Shown here: positions 42,903-50,558 of the stretch, piece by piece
How positions within the stretch are numbered: the first letter of the stretch is position 1
Layout: every line of letters begins with the position of its first letter
Source of the DNA: an uncultured Microbacterium sp.
Lineage (GTDB): Bacteria; Actinomycetota; Actinomycetes; Actinomycetales; Microbacteriaceae
DNA: 64,000 bases
Assembly: GCA_913774845.1 (NCBI GenBank)
Contig: CAJYJO010000003.1
Location: 112,969 to 176,968, forward strand
Direction: 5' to 3'
The notes under the pieces: model-generated
Seen by the model: the letters and a program-made list of their open reading frames with translations, nothing else
The model's database searches: none
Told to the model about the DNA's origin: nothing
Made by a program: the position numbers and the translations under genes

Positions 42903-43681
42903 TGACCGCGGTCGGCCTTGTTCGACGAGTCATCGCTGGGCGGCGGAACCCGCTCGCCGTATCGGGGCCGATCGTCGTCGTTGTTCGCCGGCTCGGGAGT
43001 GGGCGCCGGCGGGCGCGGGGGCGCGACGGGCGCGGGGGTACCCGGTGTCACGCGCTCGCCGTACTGCGGCGCGGACGGCGCCGGCCGCTGGCTCTCCGTC
43101 GCGGGGCGCTCACCCTGGGGCCCCGGGGCCCCCGGCGTGCGACGCTCGCCGTACTGCGGCGGGGCGGTGTCGGAGGTGGCCGGGCGCGAGACGACCGTGC
43201 GCGCGGCCGTGCCGCTCGGGCCCACGATGCCGCGGGCCTTGTGGACGCTGGTGGCCGCGACGCACACGTCGTAGTGATCGGCGGCGACCTGCATGACGGA
43301 GGCGAAGTCGCGGCGACGGCGGACGATCGAGTACGTGCCGAGGCTCAGGATCATGCCGAGCGCCATACCGACCAGCAGCACGCCGATGAAGGCGGAGATC
43401 TGCACGGTCGGCATCCCGAGCACGAAGATGAAGGCGAAGAGCAGACCGAGCATGAGGCCGTTCAGCGCACCCGAGCGGGCGGCGGTGGCGTAGCCGAGCT
43501 TGCCGGTGATGCGCTCGATCGAACGCAATCCCGACCCCACGATCGCGATGTCGCGCGCCGGGACCTCGCCGGCGATCAACGAGGACACGGCCTTCTGCGC
43601 CTGCTCGTAGGTCGGGAAGGAGGCGATCTTCTCGCCGACCTCGTCGCGTCCCGCTCCCGGACGCTGCGCGAACATACTCAT
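42899..43681 (-). CDS. General stress protein-like membrane protein (DUF1269/YflT-type)
   Basis: 260 residues. The N-terminus IASFPTYEQAQKAVSSLIAGEVPARDIAIVGSGL is the conserved stress-protein (17M/YflT) domain, followed by two membrane helices (about 74-92 and 96-117). A short cytoplasmic part carries the His/Val-rich ADHYDVCVAATSVHKARGI segment, and a long Pro/Gly-rich tail repeats PQYGER-T/V-PG three times plus one RYGER variant. The tail is probably disordered. The ATG at 43681 has CAGGAT 6 nt upstream, again a leaderless layout; a second ATG two codons on is possible. An equivalent gene lies in this setting in mycobacteria (Rv1234, from memory). Confidence 0.78.
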   Translation of the reverse strand: MSMFAQRPGAGRDEVGEKIASFPTYEQAQKAVSSLIAGEVPARDIAIVGSGLRSIERITGKLGYATAARSGALNGLMLGLLFAFIFVLGMPTVQISAFIGVLLVGMALGMILSLGTYSIVRRRRDFASVMQVAADHYDVCVAATSVHKARGIVGPSGTAARTVVSRPATSDTAPPQYGERRTPGAPGPQGERPATESQRPAPSAPQYGERVTPGTPAPVAPPRPPAPTPEPANNDDDRPRYGERVPPPSDDSSNKADRGQ

Positions 43682-43687
43682 TTCACC

Positions 43688-43693
43688 ATCCTG
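43688..43693 (-). promoter_or_regulatory. Leaderless -10 box (CAGGAT) of the stress-protein gene
   Basis: CAGGAT, 6 nt (GGTGAA), then the ATG at 43681, minus strand. It differs from TANNNT at the first base, so confidence is lower than for the others. Confidence 0.4.
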
Positions 43694-43740
43694 TCACGCG
43701 CGCCTGGGGCGTTCCGAGGTGTTGCGCATGAGGTGCGGAC

Positions 43741-43746
43741 TACGCT
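43741..43746 (+). promoter_or_regulatory. Leaderless -10 box (TACGCT) of the MgtE-N/CBS gene
   Basis: TACGCT, 6 nt (GGACCG), then the GTG at 43753. The same hexamer and spacing serve the PHP gene. Confidence 0.55.
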
Positions 43747-43752
43747 GGACCG

Positions 43753-45069
43753 GTGAGCACGCAAAGGGTTTTCGTCGCCCGCTTGGCGGGCTGCACGGTG
43801 TTCGACCCGGCGGGAGACCGTCTGGGCAAGGTGCGCGACGTCGTGGTGATCTACCGCGCGTCGGCCGCACCGCGCGTCGTGGGGCTCGTCGTCGAGATCC
43901 CCGGACGACGACATGTGTTCGTGTCCATCGGACGCGTCACCTCCATCCAGTCCGGCCAGGTCATCACCACCGGCCTCATCAATGTGCGCCGGTTCCAGCA
44001 GCGCGGCGGCGAGGTGCGCGTCATGGCCGAGATGCTGGGTCGGCGCGTGAGCCTCGTCGACGGCTCGGGAACCGCCGTCATCGAAGACGTCGCGATCGAG
44101 CGCAACCGTCTCGGCGAGTGGGACGTCGGTCAGCTGTTCCTGCGGCGTCCGCGCACGAGCGCCTCCCCCTTCGCCAAGGGCGCGACGACCTTCGCCGCCT
44201 GGGGCGAGGTGCGCGAGAACCAGGTCCCCGGCGAGGCGCAGTCCGCCGAGCAGCTGGTCGCGACCTACTCCGAGCTCAAGCCCGCCGACCTCGCGAACAC
44301 CCTGCTCGACCTCCCGGAGGAGCGTCTCATCGAGGTCGCCGAAGAGCTGAGCGACGACCGCCTGGCCGACGCCCTCGAGGAGATGCCCGAGGACGAGCAG
44401 GTGCACATCCTCGAGCAGCTGGGCGACGAGCGCGCCGCCGACATCCTGGATGCCATGGAGCCCGACGACGCGGCCGACCTGCTGGGTCAGCTCCCCGAGT
44501 CGCGCTCCGAGCAGCTGCTCGACCTGATGGAGCCGGAGGAGGCCGACGACGTCCGCGCGCTCCTGCAGTACGGCCCCGACACCGCCGGCGGTCTCATGAC
44601 GCCCGAGCCCATCGTGCTCTCGGCCGACGCGACGGTCGCCGAGGCCCTGGCCCTCATCCGCCGTCACGAGCTGCACCCCGCCCTCGCGGCATCCGTGTTC
44701 ATCACCCTGCCGCCCTACGAGACGCCCACGGGGCGGCTGCTCGGCACGGTCCATTTCCAGCGCATGCTGCGCTATCCGCCGCACGAGCGCCTCGGCGCGA
44801 TCATCGACGACACGCTCGAGCCGGTGCCCTCCGACGCGACAGCCGCCGAGGTCGCGCGTCTGCTCGCCAGCTACAACCTCGTGTCGCTGCCCGTCGTCGA
44901 CCAAGCCCACCGTCTCGTCGGCTGCGTGAGCGTCGACGACGTCCTCGACTATCTGCTGCCCGACGACTGGCGCACGCACGACACCGACGATCCGAGACCG
45001 AAGACGAGCGTCAGACCGCTGACGACCCAGAGCATCCCCCAGATCCCGCAGACCCCGAGGAGGCGCTGA
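43753..45069 (+). CDS. PRC-barrel/MgtE-N/CBS-domain protein
   Basis: 438 residues, no membrane segment. The N-terminal PRC-barrel-like part (VARLAGCTVFDPAGDRLGKVRDVVVIY) is followed by an MgtE-N helical superhelix (about 165-290, repeated acidic units such as LADALEEMPEDEQVHIL) and a pair of CBS domains (about 275-415, LMTPEPIVLSADATVAEAL and LEPVPSDATAAEVARLLASYNLVSLPVVD). It therefore resembles the cytoplasmic half of an MgtE magnesium channel without the channel. The family occurs across actinobacteria (Rv1232c, from memory). Likely a Mg2+- or nucleotide-sensing regulator; partner unknown. DUF1003 and Mrp genes follow, each overlapping. Confidence 0.88.
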   Translation: MSTQRVFVARLAGCTVFDPAGDRLGKVRDVVVIYRASAAPRVVGLVVEIPGRRHVFVSIGRVTSIQSGQVITTGLINVRRFQQRGGEVRVMAEMLGRRVSLVDGSGTAVIEDVAIERNRLGEWDVGQLFLRRPRTSASPFAKGATTFAAWGEVRENQVPGEAQSAEQLVATYSELKPADLANTLLDLPEERLIEVAEELSDDRLADALEEMPEDEQVHILEQLGDERAADILDAMEPDDAADLLGQLPESRSEQLLDLMEPEEADDVRALLQYGPDTAGGLMTPEPIVLSADATVAEALALIRRHELHPALAASVFITLPPYETPTGRLLGTVHFQRMLRYPPHERLGAIIDDTLEPVPSDATAAEVARLLASYNLVSLPVVDQAHRLVGCVSVDDVLDYLLPDDWRTHDTDDPRPKTSVRPLTTQSIPQIPQTPRRR

Positions 45070-45596
45070 TGGCACGCAACAACAAGCAGCCGGCCCTCGA
45101 TGCGCCCCGCGGGCGCACCGGCGTGCTCGCCCCGCGCACCCCGCAGCCCTCACGCGACCGCTTCGGGCGCTTCACCGAGTGGGTCGCGCGCGCGATGGGC
45201 ACGCCCACGTTCCTGCTCTCGCTCACGCTGTTCTGCGTGGTGTGGATGGGGTGGAACTCGCTCATGCCCGACGAGCTGCGCTTCGACTCGGCCGACATCG
45301 GCTTCACGGCCCTGACGCTCGTGCTCTCCCTGCAGGCCTCGTACGCGGCCCCGCTGATCCTGCTCGCGCAGAACCGGCAGGACGACCGCGACCGCGTGCA
45401 GATCGAGCAGGACCGCCAGCGCGCGGAGCGCAACCTCGCCGACACCGAGTACCTCGCGCGCGAGATCGTGGCCCTGCGCATGGCCGTGCGCGACCTGACC
45501 GACGAGGTCATCACGAAGGACACGCTGCGCACCGAGCTGAAGGCCGTCCTCGAACGCCTCGACGAGCACGACGACCCGCCGCGGTCCGGCTCGTGA
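45069..45596 (+). CDS. DUF1003 membrane protein
   Basis: 175 residues. FTEWVARAMGTPTFLLSLTLFCVVWMGWN forms the first membrane helix and TLVLSLQASYAAPLILLAQNRQDDRDR the second with the family signature, followed by a coiled-coil-like tail rich in Arg/Glu/Asp (about 105-160). This is the DUF1003 family, next to an MgtE-N gene as in other actinobacteria (Rv1231c). The ATG shares its first base with the previous stop (TGATG). Function unknown; the constant pairing suggests it is the membrane partner of the upstream CBS protein, which is inference. Confidence 0.88.
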   Translation: MARNNKQPALDAPRGRTGVLAPRTPQPSRDRFGRFTEWVARAMGTPTFLLSLTLFCVVWMGWNSLMPDELRFDSADIGFTALTLVLSLQASYAAPLILLAQNRQDDRDRVQIEQDRQRAERNLADTEYLAREIVALRMAVRDLTDEVITKDTLRTELKAVLERLDEHDDPPRSGS

Positions 45597-46741
45597 GCGT
45601 CGACGTCGTCGCGAGGGTGCGCGACGCCGTGGCCGCGGTCACCGACCCCGAGCTGCGTCGTCCCCTCGGTGAGCTCGACATGGTGCGCGACATCGCCGTG
45701 CGCGACGGCGTCGCCGAGGTCGGGATCGCCCTCACGATCGTGGGATGCCCCGCCGCCGACCGCATCGAGCGCGACGTCCGGGATGCCGCGGCCGCGGTCG
45801 CCGGGATCGACGCGGTCGACGTGCGGGTCGGCGTCATGTCGCCCGCTGAGCGCACAGCGTTGACCGAGAAGCTGCGCGGCGGACGCGCGAAGCGAGAGAT
45901 GCCCTTCGGGCCCGACTCGCTGACGCGTGTGATCGCCGTGACCAGCGGCAAGGGCGGCGTCGGCAAGTCGACCGTCACCGCGAACCTCGCCGTGGCCCTC
46001 GCCGCCCAGGGGCTGCGCGTCGGTCTGATCGACGCCGACGTGCACGGCTTCTCGATCCCGGGGCTTCTCGGCCTCGTCGACGCCGACGGACTGCCCCCGG
46101 CGCCGACCAGGATCGACGACCTCATCCTCCCGCCCGTCGCCTACGGCGTGAAGGTCATCTCGATCGGCATGTTCCTGCGTCGTCCGGGAGAAGAGGCCGC
46201 CGGCGCCGTCGCCTGGCGCGGTCCGATGCTGCACCGCACCGTGCAGCAGTTCCTCACCGACGTGTTCTTCGGCGACCTCGACGTGCTGCTGCTCGACATG
46301 CCGCCCGGCACGGGCGACGTCGCGATCTCGGTGGGGCAGCTGCTCCCCCACGCGGACGTGCTGGTCGTCACCACTCCGCAGGCCGCCGCCGCCGAGGTCG
46401 CGGTGCGCTCGGGTCTCGTCGCGCGGCAGACGGGTCAACGCCCGATCGGCGTGATCGAGAACATGGCGGCGATGACCCTCCCCGACGGGACGGTGCTCGA
46501 CCTGTTCGGCGCCGGGGGCGGGGCCGAGGTGGCCCGCGCCCTCTCGAGCGACGACGCGGCGGTGCCGCTGTTGGCATCCGTCCCCCTCAGCCCGGCGCTG
46601 CGCACGGGTGGCGACGACGGCCGGCCGGTCGTGCTCTCGGCCCCCGACGACCCGGCAGCCCGGGCGATCGTCGAGGCCGCCACGGCTCTGGCGACGCGCC
46701 CCCGCGGCCTGGCGGGCAAGCCGCTGCGCCTCGGCGTCTGA
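45593..46741 (+). CDS. mrp: Mrp/ApbC-type P-loop ATPase (iron-sulfur carrier family)
   Basis: 382 residues, GTG start overlapping the DUF1003 stop. An N-terminal MIP18-like domain (about 1-80) precedes the deviant Walker A VTSGKGGVGKST (about 117-126), Walker A' LIDADVHGFSIP and Walker B LLLDMPPGTGDVAISVGQLLP. Mrp/ApbC proteins bind and transfer Fe-S clusters using a CxxC pair near the C-terminus. Here the equivalent region reads VIENMAAMTLPDGTVLDLFG, with no cysteine pair, so cluster binding in the canonical way is doubtful. The terminal gene of a three-gene, overlapping operon. ATPase assignment firm, Fe-S role uncertain. Confidence 0.9.
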   Translation: MSVDVVARVRDAVAAVTDPELRRPLGELDMVRDIAVRDGVAEVGIALTIVGCPAADRIERDVRDAAAAVAGIDAVDVRVGVMSPAERTALTEKLRGGRAKREMPFGPDSLTRVIAVTSGKGGVGKSTVTANLAVALAAQGLRVGLIDADVHGFSIPGLLGLVDADGLPPAPTRIDDLILPPVAYGVKVISIGMFLRRPGEEAAGAVAWRGPMLHRTVQQFLTDVFFGDLDVLLLDMPPGTGDVAISVGQLLPHADVLVVTTPQAAAAEVAVRSGLVARQTGQRPIGVIENMAAMTLPDGTVLDLFGAGGGAEVARALSSDDAAVPLLASVPLSPALRTGGDDGRPVVLSAPDDPAARAIVEAATALATRPRGLAGKPLRLGV

Positions 46742-46822
46742 GCCGGCGCCGCGACCCGACGGTCACGAGAACGGGCGCGTTCTGAGCGGAGCAGCCCGAT
46801 CCCGGCGACGCGGAACGACGGG

Positions 46823-47194
46823 TCAGGTGGCCTCGTCGTCGAACGGAGGACGCTCCCCGGCGACGAACGGCGTCGTGACGGGCTTCTCCCGCGCGGCGAG
46901 AGCGGCCGCTCCCGCGGCGCGCATGGTGGCCGTGGGCGTGTCGTCGAGCAGGGCCTCGCGGATGATGCGCCGCGGGTCGTATTGACGGGGGTCGAGCTTC
47001 TTCCAGTCGACGTCGTCGAACTCGGGGCCCATCTCGTCGCGCATGCGCGTGCGGGCCCCCTGCAGGGTCTCTTTCGCCCGCTTGGTGAACTTCGCCAGCG
47101 CCTCGGCATACCGCGGCAGCCGCTCGGGACCGATGAGCACCGCCGCGATCACGCCGATCAGCAGCAGCTTCTCGAACGTGAGGCCGAAGAACAT
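46823..47194 (-). CDS. tatB: Twin-arginine translocase subunit TatB
   Basis: 123 residues. One N-terminal membrane helix (about 6-22, LTFEKLLLIGVIAAVLIGPERLP) ends in the Gly-Pro-Glu-Arg-Leu-Pro hinge shared by TatA/TatB, followed by an amphipathic helix (YAEALAKFTKRAKETLQGARTRMRDEMGPEF) and a polar tail. The E-F-D-D-V-D-W motif and length favour TatB over TatA. It helps recognise folded twin-arginine substrates with TatC, which is not in this window. The ATG has TAATCT 6 nt upstream. Converges on mrp; divergent from the O-methyltransferase gene. No clear terminator between mrp and tatB. Confidence 0.85.
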   Translation of the reverse strand: MFFGLTFEKLLLIGVIAAVLIGPERLPRYAEALAKFTKRAKETLQGARTRMRDEMGPEFDDVDWKKLDPRQYDPRRIIREALLDDTPTATMRAAGAAALAAREKPVTTPFVAGERPPFDDEAT

Positions 47195-47200
47195 GCGTCC

Positions 47201-47206
47201 AGATTA
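47201..47206 (-). promoter_or_regulatory. Leaderless -10 box (TAATCT) of tatB
   Basis: TAATCT on the minus strand, 6 nt (GGACGC) before the ATG at 47194. Confidence 0.55.
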
Positions 47207-47243
47207 CCGGCCGCGCCTGGGGCGTCAGACCGGCGCGGCCGTC

Positions 47244-47249
47244 TAGCCT
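47244..47249 (+). promoter_or_regulatory. -10 box (TAGCCT) of the O-methyltransferase gene
   Basis: TAGCCT lies 17 nt before the GTG at 47267, with GAGGAGG (47255-47261) between them. This gives a short leader with a strong ribosome-binding site, in contrast to the leaderless neighbours. Confidence 0.5.
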
Positions 47250-47266
47250 GAGTCGAGGAGGTCCAC

Positions 47267-47905
47267 GTGAGCGGTCAACAGGCGAACGAACGGTTCGTGC
47301 AGGAGTCGACGGTCGAGCCCGAGCACATCGCTCGCGCCCGGGCGCACGCTCTCGAACTCGGTGCCGCCCCCATCAGCGCGGCCGTCGGCGCGCAGACCGC
47401 CGTGATCGCCGCGGCATCCCGTGCCCTCAACATCGTCGAGGTCGGCACCGGCGGCGGTGTCTCCGGGCTCTGGCTGCTGCACGGATCCCCGCGCGCCACG
47501 ATCACCACGATCGACAGCGAACCCGAGCACCTCGGCGCGGCGCGTGCGGCCTTCGCCGACGCGCGCATCCCCGCGGCCCGCGCGCGCTTCATCACCGGCC
47601 GCGCGTCGAACGTGCTGCCGCGCATGAACGAGGCCTCGTACGACATCGTCTTCATCGACGCCGACCCCGAGGGCGTCATCGAGTACGTCGAGTACGGCCT
47701 GCGCCTGGTGCGCGCCGGCGGAACCGTCCTGATCCCGCGGGTGCTGGCGGGCGGCGCGGTCGCCGACCCGGTCCGTCGCGACCCCGTGACCACCGCCTAC
47801 CGCTCGCTGATCCAGGAGGTGCAGTCGTCCCCGGCCGTCATCGGCGCCCTCTCCACCACCGGTGAGGGTCTGCTGCAGCTGACCACGCGCGCGGTCGACG
47901 CCTGA
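47267..47905 (+). CDS. SAM-dependent O-methyltransferase
   Basis: 212 residues, GTG start with GAGGAGG 5 nt upstream. The SAM-binding motif is IVEVGTGGGVSGLWLL, the acidic strand-2 residue is in ITTIDSEPEHL and the metal/acceptor motif is DIVFIDADPEGVIEYVEYGLRLVRAGG, together the catechol-O-methyltransferase-type fold (family 3). The acceptor is unknown. The nearest mycobacterial analogue is Rv1220c, which lies beside the sigE locus; no sigma-factor gene lies here. It converges on the DUF3117 gene with a shared hairpin between them. Confidence 0.9.
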   Translation: MSGQQANERFVQESTVEPEHIARARAHALELGAAPISAAVGAQTAVIAAASRALNIVEVGTGGGVSGLWLLHGSPRATITTIDSEPEHLGAARAAFADARIPAARARFITGRASNVLPRMNEASYDIVFIDADPEGVIEYVEYGLRLVRAGGTVLIPRVLAGGAVADPVRRDPVTTAYRSLIQEVQSSPAVIGALSTTGEGLLQLTTRAVDA

Positions 47906-47917
47906 CCCCGCAACGAT

Positions 47918-47947
47918 GAAGGCCGGCCCCCGAGGGGGCCGGCCTTC
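47918..47947. terminator. Bidirectional terminator between O-methyltransferase and DUF3117 genes
   Basis: A perfect 13-bp stem (GAAGGCCGGCCCC / GGGGCCGGCCTTC) with loop CGAG. It lies 12 bp past one stop codon and 17 bp past the other, in convergent genes, so it can serve both. Confidence 0.85.
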
Positions 47948-47964
47948 GCGATTCAGCGCTGTCG

Positions 47965-48135
47965 TCAGGCGGAGACGACGCCACCGAGCACGTCGTAGAG
48001 CTCTTTCGCCTCGGCGTCGTTCACCGAGACGACGAGTCGCCCGCCACCCTCGAGCGGCACGCGCACGATGATCAACCGGCCCTCCTTCACGGCCTCCATC
48101 GGTCCGTCGCCGGTACGCGGCTTCATGGCTGCCAT
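47965..48135 (-). CDS. DUF3117 small protein
   Basis: 56 residues, reading MAAMKPRTGDGPMEAVKEGR, then LIIVRVPLEGGGRLVVSVND, then AEAKELYDVLGGVVSA. This is the full length of the actinobacterial DUF3117 family (Rv1211 in M. tuberculosis, from memory). Function unknown; the strict conservation of size and of the R-x-P-L-E-G-G-G-R-L-V-V core suggests a structural or binding role. AAAGGGGG precedes the ATG at good spacing. TAAACT at 48169-48174 (minus strand) is a possible -10, giving a leader of about 30 nt. Confidence 0.92.
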   Translation of the reverse strand: MAAMKPRTGDGPMEAVKEGRLIIVRVPLEGGGRLVVSVNDAEAKELYDVLGGVVSA

Positions 48136-48192
48136 CGCGGCCCCCTTTTCGTCGTTGGTCTGAGAGGTAGTTTAGTCGGTCACCGCATGGAC

Positions 48193-48223
48193 CCGTGAAA
48201 AAGGCCGCCCGCGGGCGTCACGG
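48193..48223 (-). terminator. Possible terminator of the dapE/mannosyltransferase operon
   Basis: On the minus strand the stop codon is followed by CGCCCGCGGGCG, then a short CC and TTTTT. CCGTGA/TCACGG arms enclose the whole, so a stem with a T-tail can form, although the inner palindrome leaves little loop. Confidence 0.45.
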
Positions 48224-49441
48224 AATCTGCCAGTACTGGTTGCCCAGGGCGTACATGTTGTAGATCCACCACCACTGCCCGAGCAGCGCCGCGACGAGCA
48301 CGCCCACCCGCCACACCCGGTTCTGCGGCACCGCGAACGCCCCCCACAGCGGCGAGATCGGGACGAGCAGACGGAAGACGCTCGACTGCGGGAAGAACAC
48401 CAGCAGCAGGTACACGAGGTAGCTCGCCGACCACAGCCGCACCTCCACGCCGAGCTTCTTCACGGCGGGCAGCCACAGCAGCGCCGCGGTGACCCCGCCG
48501 ATCAGGAGCACGAGGAACACGTAGCCGGCGACCGCGCCCAGCCCCCACTGGGTGAACCAGAACCCGACCGCCCGCACCCATCCGTCGACGGGCACGAAGC
48601 CGCCGTCGCTCTCTCCGGTCCAGTTGCGTCGCCACGCGAGCTCGGTCGCCAGGTACGCCCCCGAGTCGCCGGTGACGATCGCGGCGATCGTCTGCCACGC
48701 GAAACCGACGACCACCGAGACGCCGCCGAGCGCGAGGATGTGCACGACGACACGGAGCGGCAGCGGATCGCTGCGACGGCGGAGGAAGCGGTGGATGCCG
48801 TACAGACCGAGGAACAGGGCGAACGCCAGGATGCCGGGGCGGGTGAAGCCCATGACGGGAACGAGCAGGTAGAGCCAGGCGAACCGTCGACGCTGCACGC
48901 ACCACAGCGCGAGGAAGAGCACGAACAGGAACAGGGACTCCGCGTACCCCACCTGGAACAGCGCCGCGAGGGGGCCGCAGGCGAAGAACACGACGCTCCA
49001 CATCGCCGCCGACGCCCCGATGCGCTCGCGCAGCATCGCGTGCAGCACGAGGCACGCGCCGTAGCCCGCCGCCAGCGAGATCGTGACGGCGCCCGCACCC
49101 CACGAGCCCATGACGAATCCGAGGGCGTTGGCGAGGAACGGGTACAGCGGCATGAAGGCCCAGGCATTCTCGGCGACGTGACCGCCGGCGGCCAGCGGGA
49201 GCTCGGTCGGATAGCCCGACACCGCCACCAGCCAGTACCACTGCGCGTCCCATCCGATCGACAGCTCGGCCAGCGACGGCGCCACTCCGAAGCGCGACCC
49301 CGGTCCCGACATCGCCGCGGCGAGGAGGAAGAACCCCGTCGTCACCAGTCGGGCGGCCACGTAGACGAGCGCGATGCGGGCCGCGACGGGGAGACGGGTC
49401 CACCCGCGGACGGGGGCGGATGCCGTGGCCGCGGCGGTCAC
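48218..49441 (-). CDS. PIG-V/Gpi18-like mannosyltransferase family membrane protein
   Basis: 407 residues with ten or more membrane helices. The first luminal loop carries SIGWDAQWYWLVAVSGYP, the Trp-Asp-x-x-Trp-Tyr motif of the PIG-V (Gpi18) mannosyltransferase family, whose Asp is essential in studied members. WAFMPLYPFLANALG and FVGYAESLFLFVLF-like helices follow. Bacterial members use polyprenyl-phospho-mannose outside the membrane to mannosylate lipids or proteins; the acceptor is unknown. The GTG start overlaps the dapE stop, so a glycan gene is coupled to lysine/peptidoglycan precursor synthesis. Confidence 0.8.
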   Translation of the reverse strand: MTAAATASAPVRGWTRLPVAARIALVYVAARLVTTGFFLLAAAMSGPGSRFGVAPSLAELSIGWDAQWYWLVAVSGYPTELPLAAGGHVAENAWAFMPLYPFLANALGFVMGSWGAGAVTISLAAGYGACLVLHAMLRERIGASAAMWSVVFFACGPLAALFQVGYAESLFLFVLFLALWCVQRRRFAWLYLLVPVMGFTRPGILAFALFLGLYGIHRFLRRRSDPLPLRVVVHILALGGVSVVVGFAWQTIAAIVTGDSGAYLATELAWRRNWTGESDGGFVPVDGWVRAVGFWFTQWGLGAVAGYVFLVLLIGGVTAALLWLPAVKKLGVEVRLWSASYLVYLLLVFFPQSSVFRLLVPISPLWGAFAVPQNRVWRVGVLVAALLGQWWWIYNMYALGNQYWQIP

Positions 49442-50514
49442 GACCGGCTCAGCCAGGAGCGCAGCCCGCGCTCGACGGCATCGATCTGCGCCACGGGCAC
49501 CCGCTCCTCGTCGTGGTGCGCGAGGTGCGGGTCGCCGGGACCGTAGTTGACCGCCGGGATGCCGAGCGCCGAGAACCGCGCCACGTCGGTCCAGCCGTAC
49601 TTGGGCTTGGGCGTCGCGCCGACGGCATCCACGAAGTCCTTCGCCACCTCGGCGTCGAGCCCCGGACGCGCGCCCTCGGCGACGTCGACGATCTCGATCT
49701 CGAAGCCCGTGAAGACGTCGTGCACGACGCGCGACGCGGCCGCCGCATCGCGGCTGGGGGCGAAGCGATAGTTGACCTCGACCTCGCACGCGTCGGGGAT
49801 CACGTTGCCGGCGACTCCGCCCGAGATGCGCACGGCGTTCAGCCCCTCGCGGTAGACGAGGCCCTCGACCTCGATCTCGCGGGCGCGGTACTCGGCCAGG
49901 CGCGCGAGGATCGGCGCCGCCTTGTGGATCGCGTTCTCTCCGATCCACGACCGGGCGCTGTGCGCGCGCACGCCGTCGGTGCGGATGAGGGCGCGCAGGG
50001 TGCCGTTGCAGCCGCCCTCGACCTCGCCGTTGCTCGGTTCGCCGAGGATGGCGAAGTCGCCGGTGAACAGGTCGGGCCGGTTGCGGGCGAGACGACCCAG
50101 TCCGTTCAGGGCGGAGTCGACCTCTTCGTGGTCGTACCACATCCAGGTGATGTCGACCGGGGGATCGGTGAGCTCGGCCGCGAGCTTGAGCTGCACGGCG
50201 ACGCCCGCCTTCATGTCTACCGTGCCCCGGCCCCACAGGAACGCCTCGCCGTCGATCTCGCGGTCCTCGACGGGCAGGTTGCGGTTGATCGGAACGGTGT
50301 CGATGTGCCCGGCGATCACGACCCGGCGGTCACGACCGACATCGGTGCGCGCGACGACCGTGTCGCCGTCGCGGATGACCTCGAGATGGGCGTAGGCCGA
50401 GACGGCGGCCTCGATGGCATCCGCCAGCGCCGTCTCGTCGTCGGACTCGCTGTGGATGTCGCAGATCGCCCGTGTGAGGGCGACGGAGGAGGAGGTGAGG
50501 TCGAGCGCGGCCAT
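49438..50514 (-). CDS. dapE: Succinyl-diaminopimelate desuccinylase
   Basis: 358 residues, M20 metallopeptidase family. The zinc-site motifs are VIAGHIDTVP (His, Asp), WGRGTVDMKAG (bridging Asp), WYDHEEVDS (catalytic and metal Glu), ILGEPSN (Glu ligand) and GDPHLAHHDEERV (final His). It releases succinate from N-succinyl-LL-diaminopimelate, giving LL-DAP for lysine and peptidoglycan. I choose the ATG at 50514; AATGAT lies 7 nt upstream, and the alternative ATG at 50526 has no support. It is divergent from dapD, whose product acts three steps earlier. Confidence 0.94.
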   Translation of the reverse strand: MAALDLTSSSVALTRAICDIHSESDDETALADAIEAAVSAYAHLEVIRDGDTVVARTDVGRDRRVVIAGHIDTVPINRNLPVEDREIDGEAFLWGRGTVDMKAGVAVQLKLAAELTDPPVDITWMWYDHEEVDSALNGLGRLARNRPDLFTGDFAILGEPSNGEVEGGCNGTLRALIRTDGVRAHSARSWIGENAIHKAAPILARLAEYRAREIEVEGLVYREGLNAVRISGGVAGNVIPDACEVEVNYRFAPSRDAAAASRVVHDVFTGFEIEIVDVAEGARPGLDAEVAKDFVDAVGATPKPKYGWTDVARFSALGIPAVNYGPGDPHLAHHDEERVPVAQIDAVERGLRSWLSRS

Positions 50515-50521
50515 GCGTCCG

Positions 50522-50552
50522 ATCATTCCACACGGGCTCCCGCCGGTAGCCT
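50522..50552. promoter_or_regulatory. Back-to-back leaderless promoters of dapE and dapD
   Basis: AATGAT (50522-50527, minus strand) stands 7 nt before the dapE ATG. TAGCCT (50547-50552, plus strand) stands 6 nt before the dapD GTG. Only 44 bp separate the two start codons, so the two promoters overlap and any bound protein would affect both. Confidence 0.55.
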
Positions 50553-50558
50553 GGAACC

